Notes under the pieces: generated by a model
Databases searched by the model: none
Told to the model about the DNA's origin: nothing
Seen by the model: the letters and a program-made list of their open reading frames with translations, nothing else
Program-made: the position numbers and the translations under genes
NCBI GenBank assembly: GCA_036721855.1
Contig: DAIMKF010000036.1
Coordinates: 1-18,352 of the forward strand
Origin: JAHDNZ01 sp036721855
GTDB taxonomy: Bacteria > Bacillota > DTU065
Direction of reading: 5' to 3'
DNA: 18,352 bases
Shown: piece by piece, positions 1 through 6,859 of the stretch
Numbering within the stretch: position 1 is the stretch's first letter
Layout: each line of letters begins with the position of its first letter

Positions 1-2
1 GC

Positions 3-305
3 CGGCTACCTAAATCCGCTCTTAAAATAGGTATAGACCCCAAACTTAACACTGAGCTTATAGAAAGTTTAATTGCTCTTGCCAAAAAGATCGCTTCCTG
101 CCCGCTTCGTCCCTTTGATAACAGAGACCTGCAAGTTGGGTCTGAGGCCGAATATGAAGCTCTTAAGGTAATCTTACAGGAATTTAAAACCTTAAAACGG
201 CCGTTAAGCAAGCTTCCTCTCCCAGCTAAAAAAAGAGCTCTAAACGATTTTGCCAAAGCCGAACGTTTGCTCAAGGTGCTCTTCCACTACAGCAAAATAG
301 AATAG
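3..305 (+). CDS. C-terminal part of an unrecognised protein
   Basis: A frame open from the left edge of the window runs for 100 codons to a TAG stop, so only the C-terminal end of the protein is visible. The sequence is rich in Lys, Leu and Glu and looks mostly helical, with several short amphipathic stretches and no membrane segment or recognisable motif. I do not recognise the family. That it is real coding sequence rests on the long open frame and on a strong intrinsic terminator that begins 15 bases after the stop. It is convergent with rlmH. Its start and full length lie outside the window. Confidence 0.6.
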   Translation, partial: RLPKSALKIGIDPKLNTELIESLIALAKKIASCPLRPFDNRDLQVGSEAEYEALKVILQEFKTLKRPLSKLPLPAKKRALNDFAKAERLLKVLFHYSKIE

Positions 306-320
306 TTGACCTATTTTTGA

Positions 321-361
321 AAGAAGCAGATGGCAGAGTTGCCACCTGCTTCTTTTCTTTC
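321..361 (+). terminator. Intrinsic terminator, probably bidirectional
   Basis: Ten perfect base pairs (321-330 with 347-356), one A·C mismatch, then five more pairs (332-336 with 341-345) close a GAGT loop. The downstream arm ends in a T-rich tract. It sits between the end of the plus-strand partial gene and the convergent walJ-rlmH pair and could serve both. Confidence 0.85.
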
Positions 362-512
362 AAAGCAAACGCAGAAATCAAAGATAAGCTCCCCGTGCCT
401 ATTTCTCTAAATTGAAACGCTGCAAGTATTACGCTTCTGACACTAGACTTATTAGTATTGATTTTACCTCTTAGTTCGGATATAGGAGCATCCGGTATTT
501 GTAAATTTCCCA

Positions 513-983
513 TCACTTATGATACGGTTCCCCGGCTAAGATTTTAAAAAAGCGGTAAATTTGCTCCAACAGCATTAGCCTCATTAACTGATGCGGAAAA
601 GTTAAGGACCCAAAAGACCAGAGAAAATCAAACTCTTTTTTTAAATCCTCAGCTACTCCTAAGGAACTGCCAATTACAAAGGTAAAGGTGCTGTTACCTC
701 TAATAGCCCACGTATCTATTTTTTCGGCCATCTCCATTGAAGATAGTTCTTCACCCTTTAGATCCAAAAGGATTTTAAAACCCATTAGCTTGGGGCGAAT
801 TTTCTCCGCTTCAGCTTGTAACATCTTCAGGCAGTCTGCTTCTCTAGCTGGAATCGGAGTGTCGTTAAGTTCAATTATGCTTACCTCTGCATAAGGTTTT
901 AATCTTTTTAAATACTCATCTATCCCTTGCAAAAGATATTTTTCTTTAATTGCACCTAAGCAAAGAATCCTAATTTTCAGCAA
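513..983 (-). CDS. rlmH: 23S rRNA (pseudouridine1915-N3)-methyltransferase RlmH
   Basis: SPOUT-family methyltransferase that N3-methylates pseudouridine 1915 in helix 69 of 23S rRNA, using S-adenosylmethionine, on the assembled 70S ribosome. The protein has 156 residues, the usual length. The SAM-binding knot region is clear: FVIGSSLG at 102-109 (many relatives have GGSLG), TFPHQLMR at 128-135, and a C-terminal GEPYHK, which is the family's hallmark tail. ATG start, preceded by an AGGAAAG-type ribosome binding site in the 12-base gap after walJ. The walJ-rlmH order is common in Firmicutes. No promoter of its own is visible, so it is probably cotranscribed with walJ. Confidence 0.96.
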   Translation of the reverse strand: MLKIRILCLGAIKEKYLLQGIDEYLKRLKPYAEVSIIELNDTPIPAREADCLKMLQAEAEKIRPKLMGFKILLDLKGEELSSMEMAEKIDTWAIRGNSTFTFVIGSSLGVAEDLKKEFDFLWSFGSLTFPHQLMRLMLLEQIYRFFKILAGEPYHK

Positions 984-995
984 GATCTTTCCTCC

Positions 996-1772
996 TCAAA
1001 TTGAGATAAGCTTAGAGGGTTTATACTGACTTGCCACTTGCAAAGAGATATCTCGTCCTGGAAGAACCCCTTTTTCTTTTAAGGCCTGGGCTACATCCAA
1101 AAGAGCTATCTGTGGTCTGTTGTTTTCTTCGCTAAGATGAGCTAAAAAACAAAGCGGTGGCTTTATTGTTTTTTGGACTATATCGGCAAGAATCGCACCT
1201 GAGTCCTGATTAGATAAATGGCCATAAATCGACATAATTCTTTTTTTAAGTAAGAAGGGGTAAGGGCCTGTCTGTAACATCTCTGGATTATGATTGGCCT
1301 CTAAGATAACCAGATCCAAATCGGTGAGGTATTTATCAATAGACTCCGGACGTTTACCCGTATCGGTCAGTACTAATGCTTTTTTCTTTTCATCTTCTAC
1401 TAAAAAACCCAGAGGACTTTTAGCATCATGCGAAATGGGTATTGGGGTTATCTTTGTTTCTCCAAAAACAACCGGCTTATGAGGAGTTAGGATGTTTTTT
1501 TGTTCTACCTCTCCCATGGCCTCAAAGGTTCTTTCAGCAGCCCAAACTTTAATATCTGTATGTTTTACCAATGTTTTAATACCTTTTATATGATCTATGT
1601 GTTCATGGGTTATTAAACAATCCGTAACCTCAAATAGATCAATCCCCATGGCTTGGCTGCGCTTAGTTAGTTCCCGCATAGATAAACCCGCATCTATTAA
1701 TAAACTACGGCCTCCCGCTCTTAAAAAGAGGGCGTTTCCTTTGCTACCACTAGCTAGTATACATATCTCGAT
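996..1772 (-). CDS. walJ: Metallo-beta-lactamase fold protein WalJ/YycJ, apparent ATC start
   Basis: Member of the WalJ/YycJ metallo-beta-lactamase-fold hydrolases, often encoded near rlmH and linked to DNA or cell-wall homeostasis in Bacillus and Streptococcus. The metal motif THEHIDHIKG (His56, His58, Asp60, His61), an LTDTG strand, and late His residues in GHLSN and AHLSE are present. The first canonical start in frame is ATG at 1679, which would remove the N-terminal strand and loop. Upstream of it the frame continues with IEICILASGSKGN and LLIDAGLS, exactly the family's N-terminus, where relatives have Met at the first position. That first codon is ATC (1772-1770), 9 bases after a perfect AGGAGG. 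No ATG, GTG or TTG occurs between it and the upstream in-frame TAG. With this start the protein has 258 residues, close to the usual length. A sequencing error at one base is the alternative. Confidence 0.9.
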   Translation of the reverse strand: MEICILASGSKGNALFLRAGGRSLLIDAGLSMRELTKRSQAMGIDLFEVTDCLITHEHIDHIKGIKTLVKHTDIKVWAAERTFEAMGEVEQKNILTPHKPVVFGETKITPIPISHDAKSPLGFLVEDEKKKALVLTDTGKRPESIDKYLTDLDLVILEANHNPEMLQTGPYPFLLKKRIMSIYGHLSNQDSGAILADIVQKTIKPPLCFLAHLSEENNRPQIALLDVAQALKEKGVLPGRDISLQVASQYKPSKLISI

Positions 1773-1781
1773 TTTAGTCCG

Positions 1782-1787
1782 CCTCCT
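1782..1787 (-). promoter_or_regulatory. Ribosome binding site that places the walJ start
   Basis: A perfect AGGAGG on the minus strand ends 9 bases before the ATC codon where the conserved WalJ N-terminus begins. No other in-frame initiation codon lies within reach of it. Confidence 0.75.
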
Positions 1788-1888
1788 ACTGCCTTGCTTA
1801 TCCTAATGTAGATTTTACCACAAAGACGAAGGAAATCATAAGAAATTAGCGAATGATACTTAAGCTGTTATTTTCAGGAGGTGTAATT

Positions 1889-2059
1889 ATGCCAGCTTTT
1901 GTAAATCAAGAAGAGTGCACCGGTTGCGGTACCTGCGCCGATGTTTGCCCGGTAGAGGCTATTACAGTCGATGATGTTGCAGAGGTAGATCCTGATCTGT
2001 GCATTGACTGTGGTGCTTGCGTTGATGCTTGCCCTGTAGATTGCATTACTATGGAATAA
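1889..2059 (+). CDS. 2[4Fe-4S] ferredoxin (clostridial type)
   Basis: Small electron carrier of 56 residues, typical of anaerobes, which serves low-potential cytoplasmic redox enzymes. Two cluster-binding motifs are visible: Cys10-x2-Cys13-x2-Cys16-x3-Cys20-Pro and Cys38-x2-Cys41-x2-Cys44-x3-Cys48-Pro. An additional Cys52 lies outside the canonical ligand sets. The ATG at 1889 is chosen because AGGAGG lies 8 bases upstream and because the protein then begins directly with the conserved MPAFV segment; an earlier in-frame ATG at 1853 has no such site. It is monocistronic, divergent from walJ, and ends at a strong terminator. Confidence 0.96.
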   Translation: MPAFVNQEECTGCGTCADVCPVEAITVDDVAEVDPDLCIDCGACVDACPVDCITME

Positions 2060-2080
2060 CTTTCCCATATAGTAAGAGTT

Positions 2081-2118
2081 AAAAATGAGGAGTAACTTTT
2101 TAGCTACTCCTCATTTTT
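2081..2118. terminator. Bidirectional intrinsic terminator
   Basis: A perfect 14-base-pair stem (2081-2094 with 2105-2118) closes a 10-base loop. The arms carry A5 on the left and T5 on the right, so it reads as a terminator on both strands. It separates the convergent ferredoxin and phosphoglucomutase genes. Confidence 0.9.
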
Positions 2119-2133
2119 ATTCCTTTAATTTCT

Positions 2134-3510
2134 TTACAAATTAAGATAGGCTAATGTTTCTTTTTCTAACTCGTTAAGCTCATTTTCCGATGTAGCTTCC
2201 AGATAGATTCTTACTACAGGCTCCGTACCTGAAGCTCTGGCCAAAAGCCAGAGATCCTGCCTTAGGACAATTTTGACACCATCTGTTTTTTTGACCAAAT
2301 CTACCTTCCATGGACCTAATTTTTGATGTTGTGTATTCTGCAGGAACTGCATAACCTCTTGCTTTTTAGTGTTAGTTAATCTTAGATCCAAGCGCTTATT
2401 TACATAGCGGCCATATTGGGCAAAAATACCTTCTAAAACCTCTGCCAGTGGTTTATTGTAGTAAGCTCTTAGCTCAGCTATAAGTAGATCGGCAAGAATG
2501 CCGTCTTTTTCGGGAATATGCCCGGCAATACTAAGACCACCTGATTCTTCTCCGCCTAAAACCACATCGGTAGTTCTCATGATCTGACCTATATGTTTAA
2601 ATCCTACCGGAGTTTCAATGCAGTTAACCCCATGGGCTTTAGCTATAGCATCAAGAAGATGCGTGGTAGCCACTGTTCTGGCTACAGGTTTTGGCCCTTT
2701 TGTTTCCAAAAGGTAATTGTAGATTAGAACTAAAACTTCGTTAGCACTGATATATCTGCCCTTAAAGTCGATTACCCCGAAACGATCGGCATCACCGTCT
2801 GTAGCAATCCCCAGGTCAACCTTACCTTCTTTTACCAAGTCTACAAGCTCTTGCATATGCCCAGAAATCGGTTCCGGTGGTCTGCCTCCAAATAAAGGAT
2901 CACGACTGGTGTTAAACTCTTCCACAAAAACACCGTTTTCTTTAAGAATACGGCCCACATACAAACGGCCGGCACCATGCATAGCATCATAGGCTATCTT
3001 TAAAGAGCGGATAAGATCTAGATTTACCAGAGAATGGAGATGCTTTTCATATTCCTTATCGGGATTAAAATACTCCACTTCACCTTGTGGCAATGAAACA
3101 TCGCCAATCTTGGCAATCTCTTTTTCAATAGCCGCTGTTATTTCCAGCTCGGCAGGCCCGGCATAGTCGGGAATAAACTTGATACCGTTATACTCGGATG
3201 GATTGTGAGAGGCTGTAAACATCACTGCTCCGTCAGCTTTATATTTGGCGACAGCAAAGGCAATCACGGGGGTGGGAGTATCTTTTTCAGTCATAAGCAC
3301 CCTGGCCCCTTCATTTTGCATTACTAAAGCTGCTTCTTTAGCGAAACATTCATTCATAAAACGGCCATCGTAGGCTACTAATACTAAAGGGTCCTTATTC
3401 TTACCCAAGACATAACGAGCGATACCCTTGGCTACTTTTCGGGCATTAGGCAGGGTAAAATCTTCACACAGAATCGCTCTCCAGCCGTCTGTTCCAAAAC
3501 GAATTTCCAT
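2134..3510 (-). CDS. Phosphoglucomutase/phosphomannomutase family protein
   Basis: Alpha-D-phosphohexomutase that interconverts the 1- and 6-phosphates of a hexose via a phosphoserine, feeding nucleotide-sugar and envelope polysaccharide synthesis. All four active-site loops are present in 458 residues. TASHNPSEYNG (99-109) contains the catalytic Ser101. DGDADRFG (238-245) is the Mg-binding loop. GGEESGGLS (319-327) is the sugar-specificity loop. RASGTEPVVR (425-434) grips the phosphate. The Glu in EESGG and the TASHNP form argue against phosphoglucosamine mutase, but glucose versus mannose cannot be decided here. The ATG start has GGAGGG 8 bases upstream. It is the last gene of the MATE-ABC-cobO run, 35 bases after cobO. 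Confidence 0.93.
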   Translation of the reverse strand: MEIRFGTDGWRAILCEDFTLPNARKVAKGIARYVLGKNKDPLVLVAYDGRFMNECFAKEAALVMQNEGARVLMTEKDTPTPVIAFAVAKYKADGAVMFTASHNPSEYNGIKFIPDYAGPAELEITAAIEKEIAKIGDVSLPQGEVEYFNPDKEYEKHLHSLVNLDLIRSLKIAYDAMHGAGRLYVGRILKENGVFVEEFNTSRDPLFGGRPPEPISGHMQELVDLVKEGKVDLGIATDGDADRFGVIDFKGRYISANEVLVLIYNYLLETKGPKPVARTVATTHLLDAIAKAHGVNCIETPVGFKHIGQIMRTTDVVLGGEESGGLSIAGHIPEKDGILADLLIAELRAYYNKPLAEVLEGIFAQYGRYVNKRLDLRLTNTKKQEVMQFLQNTQHQKLGPWKVDLVKKTDGVKIVLRQDLWLLARASGTEPVVRIYLEATSENELNELEKETLAYLNL

Positions 3511-3545
3511 TGGTATAGCCCTCCATTAACTGGTTTAATTTTAAC

Positions 3546-4052
3546 CTAATACTCAATACCTCTTCTGGCTGTAATACCCACATCAAAGGGGTGTTTAATC
3601 TTTTTTAGCTCTGTTACCAGATCCGCCTGCTGAATAAGGCTTGGGGGCATATCTCTGCCGGTAAGGATAAGTTCAAGATGGTCTGGCTTGCATCTTAAAA
3701 GATCCAAGATATATTCTTCGCCCACAAGTTTAAAAGTAATAAGATAGCTAATCTCGTCAAGGACTAAAAGATCGAAGTCTTGCCAGATAGCTTCTACCTT
3801 CTCTATCCCCATCTGTGCTAGTTTCTTATCTTCCGGCGAAGGTTCGCTTTTAATAAACTCGCCCCTGCCAAATTGCCAAAACGGTATTCCTAATGCTTTT
3901 AAGGAATTTAACTCCCCACTGGCTAAACCTTTTAAAAATTGGATTAGGCCGACCTTTAAGCCACTGCCATGAGCTCTTACCATAAGACCTATGGCAGCTG
4001 TAGTCTTGCCCTTCCCGTCTCCTGTATATACCTGTATTAAACCTTTTGGCAT
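3546..4052 (-). CDS. cobO: Cob(I)yrinic acid a,c-diamide adenosyltransferase
   Basis: CobA/CobO/BtuR-type ATP:corrinoid adenosyltransferase that puts the 5'-deoxyadenosyl group on cobalt, in de novo synthesis or salvage of cobalamin. In 168 residues it shows the atypical P-loop GDGKGKTT near residue 11, LLVLDEISY as Walker-B-like segment, LILTGRDMP, and a C-terminal PFDVGITARRGIEY close to the family's usual ending. The ATG follows directly on the TAA of the ABC ATPase gene, so the two are translationally coupled, with GGGAG inside the upstream gene as ribosome binding site. No cobalamin riboswitch was seen ahead of the operon. The neighbouring ATPase suggests a role in corrinoid salvage. Confidence 0.93.
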   Translation of the reverse strand: MPKGLIQVYTGDGKGKTTAAIGLMVRAHGSGLKVGLIQFLKGLASGELNSLKALGIPFWQFGRGEFIKSEPSPEDKKLAQMGIEKVEAIWQDFDLLVLDEISYLITFKLVGEEYILDLLRCKPDHLELILTGRDMPPSLIQQADLVTELKKIKHPFDVGITARRGIEY

Positions 4053-4829
4053 TTATCTCCCACCCAAGTTCCAAAAGACAGTTCTCTGACCGTCTAAAGG
4101 ATTGACAGTAACCAGATTCTCTACCCCGTAAATATCTTCTAGTATTTCTTCTGTTAGTACCTCTTTAGCCTGCCCGATGAAGATCTTATCATCCTCACCA
4201 AAAAGCATTAGGCGATCGCTTAAAAGGGCGGCCAGAGAGATATCATGCATTACCAACAAACAAGAGAGCTTCTTTTTTTGCTTAATTTTTAAAAGGAGCT
4301 GAGTGAGTGAGGCAATATGTCCCATATCAAGATGAGCTGTAGGTTCATCTAAAATAAGCAGCTCTGGTTCTTGGGCCAGGGCTCTGGCTAAGGCCACCCT
4401 AGCTAACTCCCCTCCGGAGATAGTATCGAGAGTCTTTGAGGCTAATTCTTCCAGATGGGTTAGTTTTAATACCTCTTCTACCACTTCATAATCTCTTTGG
4501 CTTTCCCGGCCTCTGATGTGAGGAAGTCTGCCTAAGGCTACAGCTTCTTTAACCTTAAACCCTACTGTCATCTCCTGGCGTTGATTAACTACGGCAACTT
4601 TCCGGGCCAGCTGCTTGCGGGTATACTTGTTTAGATCCCGTCCGAAGTAGCTGACCTCTCCCCGGAAGGGTAAAATACCCGTTAAGGCACGTACCAAAGT
4701 GGTTTTGCCAACCCCGTTTGGACCTAATACGGCCAAAGTTTCTCCGGATTCAACTGAAAAGCTAAGCTTTTTTATGATCTCTTTTTGGCCATAACTCACC
4801 GTTAGATCTTTTACTTCTAAAACACTCAA
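4053..4829 (-). CDS. ABC transporter ATP-binding protein, B12/iron-chelate type
   Basis: ATPase subunit of the FecE/BtuD/FhuC class that powers uptake of cobalamin, haem or iron chelates. It has 258 residues with Walker A GPNGVGKTT (36-44), Q-loop Gln83, signature SGGE (138-141), Walker B LLILDEP (157-163) and H-loop His195. The start is TTG, with GGAGG 8 bases upstream. No permease or binding-protein gene lies beside it in the window, so its membrane partner must be encoded elsewhere. The next gene, cobO, begins immediately after its stop. That fits a corrinoid substrate, but this is inferred from context; an iron-chelate substrate remains possible. Confidence 0.92.
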   Translation of the reverse strand: MSVLEVKDLTVSYGQKEIIKKLSFSVESGETLAVLGPNGVGKTTLVRALTGILPFRGEVSYFGRDLNKYTRKQLARKVAVVNQRQEMTVGFKVKEAVALGRLPHIRGRESQRDYEVVEEVLKLTHLEELASKTLDTISGGELARVALARALAQEPELLILDEPTAHLDMGHIASLTQLLLKIKQKKKLSCLLVMHDISLAALLSDRLMLFGEDDKIFIGQAKEVLTEEILEDIYGVENLVTVNPLDGQRTVFWNLGGR

Positions 4830-4847
4830 AGCTCTCGCCTCCAGGAA

Positions 4848-6239
4848 TTAATTTCCCGTTTCAGGTTGTGTCTTCCTGCTAACTAGATTGCGAGTCTTCC
4901 AACGGCCTGAATAATAGTAGATGAGGTTTAAGCCAAGACCTACTACCGGTGAAATGGCAATCCCCAAGAAAATACCTTTGGGACCCATATTTAGGCCTTC
5001 GGAAAAGAACTTGGCTAAAGGGAGTCTTACAGCCCACAAAGAAAGCAAAGTAATAGACATGGTAATCAAGGTATCTCCGGCCGCACGTGAGATGCCGCCG
5101 GTTGAAAACATCAGTGAAAAAACAATATAGCTTAAAGAGACAATTCTAAGATACGTACAGGTCGTCTCTCTGACCGCCAGATCAGGGGTAAAGATCCGGG
5201 CCCAAAAGTCAGGAAAGAAAAAGATAGCAATCGTCAGTACTCCGGCAATAGCCGAGGTCAAAAGGTTGGAATAACGCCAAATTTCCCTAACTCTCTCAGG
5301 CTTATCGGCTCCAAGGTTTTGACCGGCCAAAGCTGAGACCGCGAGGGAAACGCTCATCGCCGGCATAAATACAAATTGATCTATTCTTCCCCCCAGACCA
5401 TAAGAGGCTACGATAACTTCGCCATGTTTATTCACCAGGCCCGATAAGAATAACATGGCTATGGAAACTAAAGCCTGTTGCAAACCGGCAGGCGTTCCAA
5501 TGGTTATAAGCTGCTTAACTATGGTCTTTTCAGGTTTTAAGAGGTTTTTATCCCAAGTTGCCAGTCTAGCTTTTTTAAAAAGATAAATAAGTCCAAAAAT
5601 TGCTGATACCCCCTGAGCTAAAACCGTAGCCCAGGCTACCCCGGCAACACCTAGGGGTGGAATGGGACCAAAGCCCATAATAAACAAGGGATCTAGAATA
5701 ATGTTGATCACAGTTGAGATAACTAAAAAATAGAGAGGGGTAAGAGAATCTCCAAAACCTCTCATAATAGCTGAAAGTCCGTTATACAAAAAAGTAAATA
5801 CCAGACCAGATAAAAATATCGTCAGGTAAGCACTGGCATCTTTCATTAGCGACTCAGGCAAATTGACCAGTCTAAATATTGAGGGGTATATGATAAGACC
5901 GACTATGGTAACCAATAACGCTGCTACGGTCATTAAAAACAGTGAGGTATTGACGGTGCGTTTTACACCGCGATCATCCTTGGCTCCATAATACTGACTT
6001 ACTAAAATGGTTGTAGCCATACCAATGCCCATCACCAGTGAAACCAGAAAAAATATAATCGGAAAAGAAGCCGATACCGCTGCCAAAGCCTCCGTCCCCA
6101 AAAAACGCCCCACCCAAAAAGTATCCACGGTGTTATACAAAGCCTGAAGAAAATTCCCTAAGAACATAGGCCAGGAAAAGGCTATTAAATGGCTAAGAAT
6201 ATTTCCTTCAGTAAAATCACGTGCTCGTTTTTTATCCAC
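4848..6239 (-). CDS. MATE family efflux transporter
   Basis: Multidrug and toxin extrusion antiporter of the inner membrane, driven by Na+ or H+. It has 463 residues and about twelve hydrophobic segments arranged as two six-helix repeats. The MATE N-terminal hallmarks are clear: SWPMFLGNFLQALYNTVDTFWVG, then a helix ending near VSQYYGAKD. The substrate cannot be read from sequence. The GTG start (6239) is preceded by AAGAGGTG at suitable spacing; an overlapping ATG one base upstream is out of frame. It is the first gene of the operon with the ABC ATPase, cobO and phosphoglucomutase, 18 bases before the ATPase gene. A strong promoter with an overlapping dyad lies upstream. Confidence 0.94.
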   Translation of the reverse strand: MDKKRARDFTEGNILSHLIAFSWPMFLGNFLQALYNTVDTFWVGRFLGTEALAAVSASFPIIFFLVSLVMGIGMATTILVSQYYGAKDDRGVKRTVNTSLFLMTVAALLVTIVGLIIYPSIFRLVNLPESLMKDASAYLTIFLSGLVFTFLYNGLSAIMRGFGDSLTPLYFLVISTVINIILDPLFIMGFGPIPPLGVAGVAWATVLAQGVSAIFGLIYLFKKARLATWDKNLLKPEKTIVKQLITIGTPAGLQQALVSIAMLFLSGLVNKHGEVIVASYGLGGRIDQFVFMPAMSVSLAVSALAGQNLGADKPERVREIWRYSNLLTSAIAGVLTIAIFFFPDFWARIFTPDLAVRETTCTYLRIVSLSYIVFSLMFSTGGISRAAGDTLITMSITLLSLWAVRLPLAKFFSEGLNMGPKGIFLGIAISPVVGLGLNLIYYYSGRWKTRNLVSRKTQPETGN

Positions 6240-6287
6240 ATTTACACCTCTTATTTAATAGATGGTCTCTTCTTTGTTTTCCTTAAT

Positions 6288-6302
6288 TAGACTTTAGGTC
6301 TA
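6288..6302. promoter_or_regulatory. Dyad at the MATE operon start site, possible operator
   Basis: TAGAC-N5-GTCTA forms an inverted repeat directly downstream of, and touching, the -10 box of the MATE promoter. It therefore spans the expected transcription start, a typical place for repressor binding. No regulator gene is adjacent, and the motif is not one I can assign to a known family. Confidence 0.45.
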
Positions 6303-6330
6303 TTCTAGGCGACAGGATTAAGGCTGTCAA
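6302..6330 (-). promoter_or_regulatory. Sigma-A type promoter of the MATE operon
   Basis: On the minus strand, TTGACA (6330-6325) and TAGAAT (6307-6302) are separated by exactly 17 bases. That is a perfect -35 box and a five-of-six -10 box. The expected start near 6295 leaves a leader of about 55 bases before the GTG. Confidence 0.75.
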
Positions 6331-6372
6331 TGCTAGAAATTCCTTTTAATAACATTCCAAGGAGGATTCAAA

Positions 6373-6792
6373 ATGGAAGTAACGGTAAGCTGGAATAATA
6401 AAAGAAGTTTTATAGGCCAGTGCCCCTCGGGTCACGAAATAATTATGGATGCCAGCCTTGATATTGGAGGCGAAGATAAAGGTCCAAGACCAACTGAAGC
6501 GCTGCTCTCGGCAATTGGTGGTTGTACAGGTATTGATGTTATAATGATTCTGGAGAAAATGCAGCAACAGGTGCAAAGTTTCCATATGGAAATAAAAGGT
6601 GAGAGAAACACTACTGAACCTCGCTTCTTTACCACAATCCAAGTAAAATATGTGCTGCAAGGTGACCTAGATGAGAGTAAAGTCGCCAGAGCCATTGAAC
6701 TTTCCTCAAAAAAATACTGTGGTGTCATGCACTCCTTGAAAGCTGACATAACCACATCTTATGAAATCATTGCTCCTACAATAAAACCCTAA
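6373..6792 (+). CDS. OsmC family protein (YhfA-like)
   Basis: OsmC/Ohr-fold protein of 139 residues. Related proteins are thiol peroxidases or poorly characterised redox proteins that act as dimers. The two family cysteines are present: Cys51 in GGCTGIDV and Cys116 in KKYCGVMHSL. The GGEDKGPRPTEALLSAIGGC block is typical of the YhfA-like branch rather than organic hydroperoxide reductase Ohr. The ATG is preceded by AAGGAGG 7 bases upstream. It is transcribed divergently from the MATE operon and convergently to groEL. Its own promoter is not clear in the 130-base gap. Function beyond peroxide or thiol handling is an inference from the family. Confidence 0.9.
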   Translation: MEVTVSWNNKRSFIGQCPSGHEIIMDASLDIGGEDKGPRPTEALLSAIGGCTGIDVIMILEKMQQQVQSFHMEIKGERNTTEPRFFTTIQVKYVLQGDLDESKVARAIELSSKKYCGVMHSLKADITTSYEIIAPTIKP

Positions 6793-6818
6793 GTAAACTA
6801 TTGTGCTATATCTCAATG

Positions 6819-6849
6819 AAAAAAAGCCTGCAGCCCCAAGCTGCAGGCT
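6819..6849 (-). terminator. Intrinsic terminator of groES-groEL
   Basis: A perfect 10-base-pair GC-rich stem (6825-6834 with 6840-6849) has a 5-base loop and is followed on the minus strand by a T-run (6824-6819). It lies 11 bases after the groEL stop. Confidence 0.92.
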
Positions 6850-6859
6850 AATGTTTTGC

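Noticed and set aside
271..516. 81-codon minus-strand frame whose start overlaps the rlmH stop (TGATG)
   Set aside because: The overlap looks operon-like, but the frame runs straight through the strong terminator at 321-361 and into the 3' end of the opposite-strand gene, and the protein resembles nothing I recognise.
1853..1888. Upstream ATG for the ferredoxin
   Set aside because: AGGAGG lies directly ahead of the ATG at 1889, and the conserved ferredoxin N-terminus begins there.
6240..6372. Possible cobalamin riboswitch ahead of the MATE-ABC-cobO operon
   Set aside because: The leader is only about 55 bases and has no B12-box-like sequence, far too short for this riboswitch.
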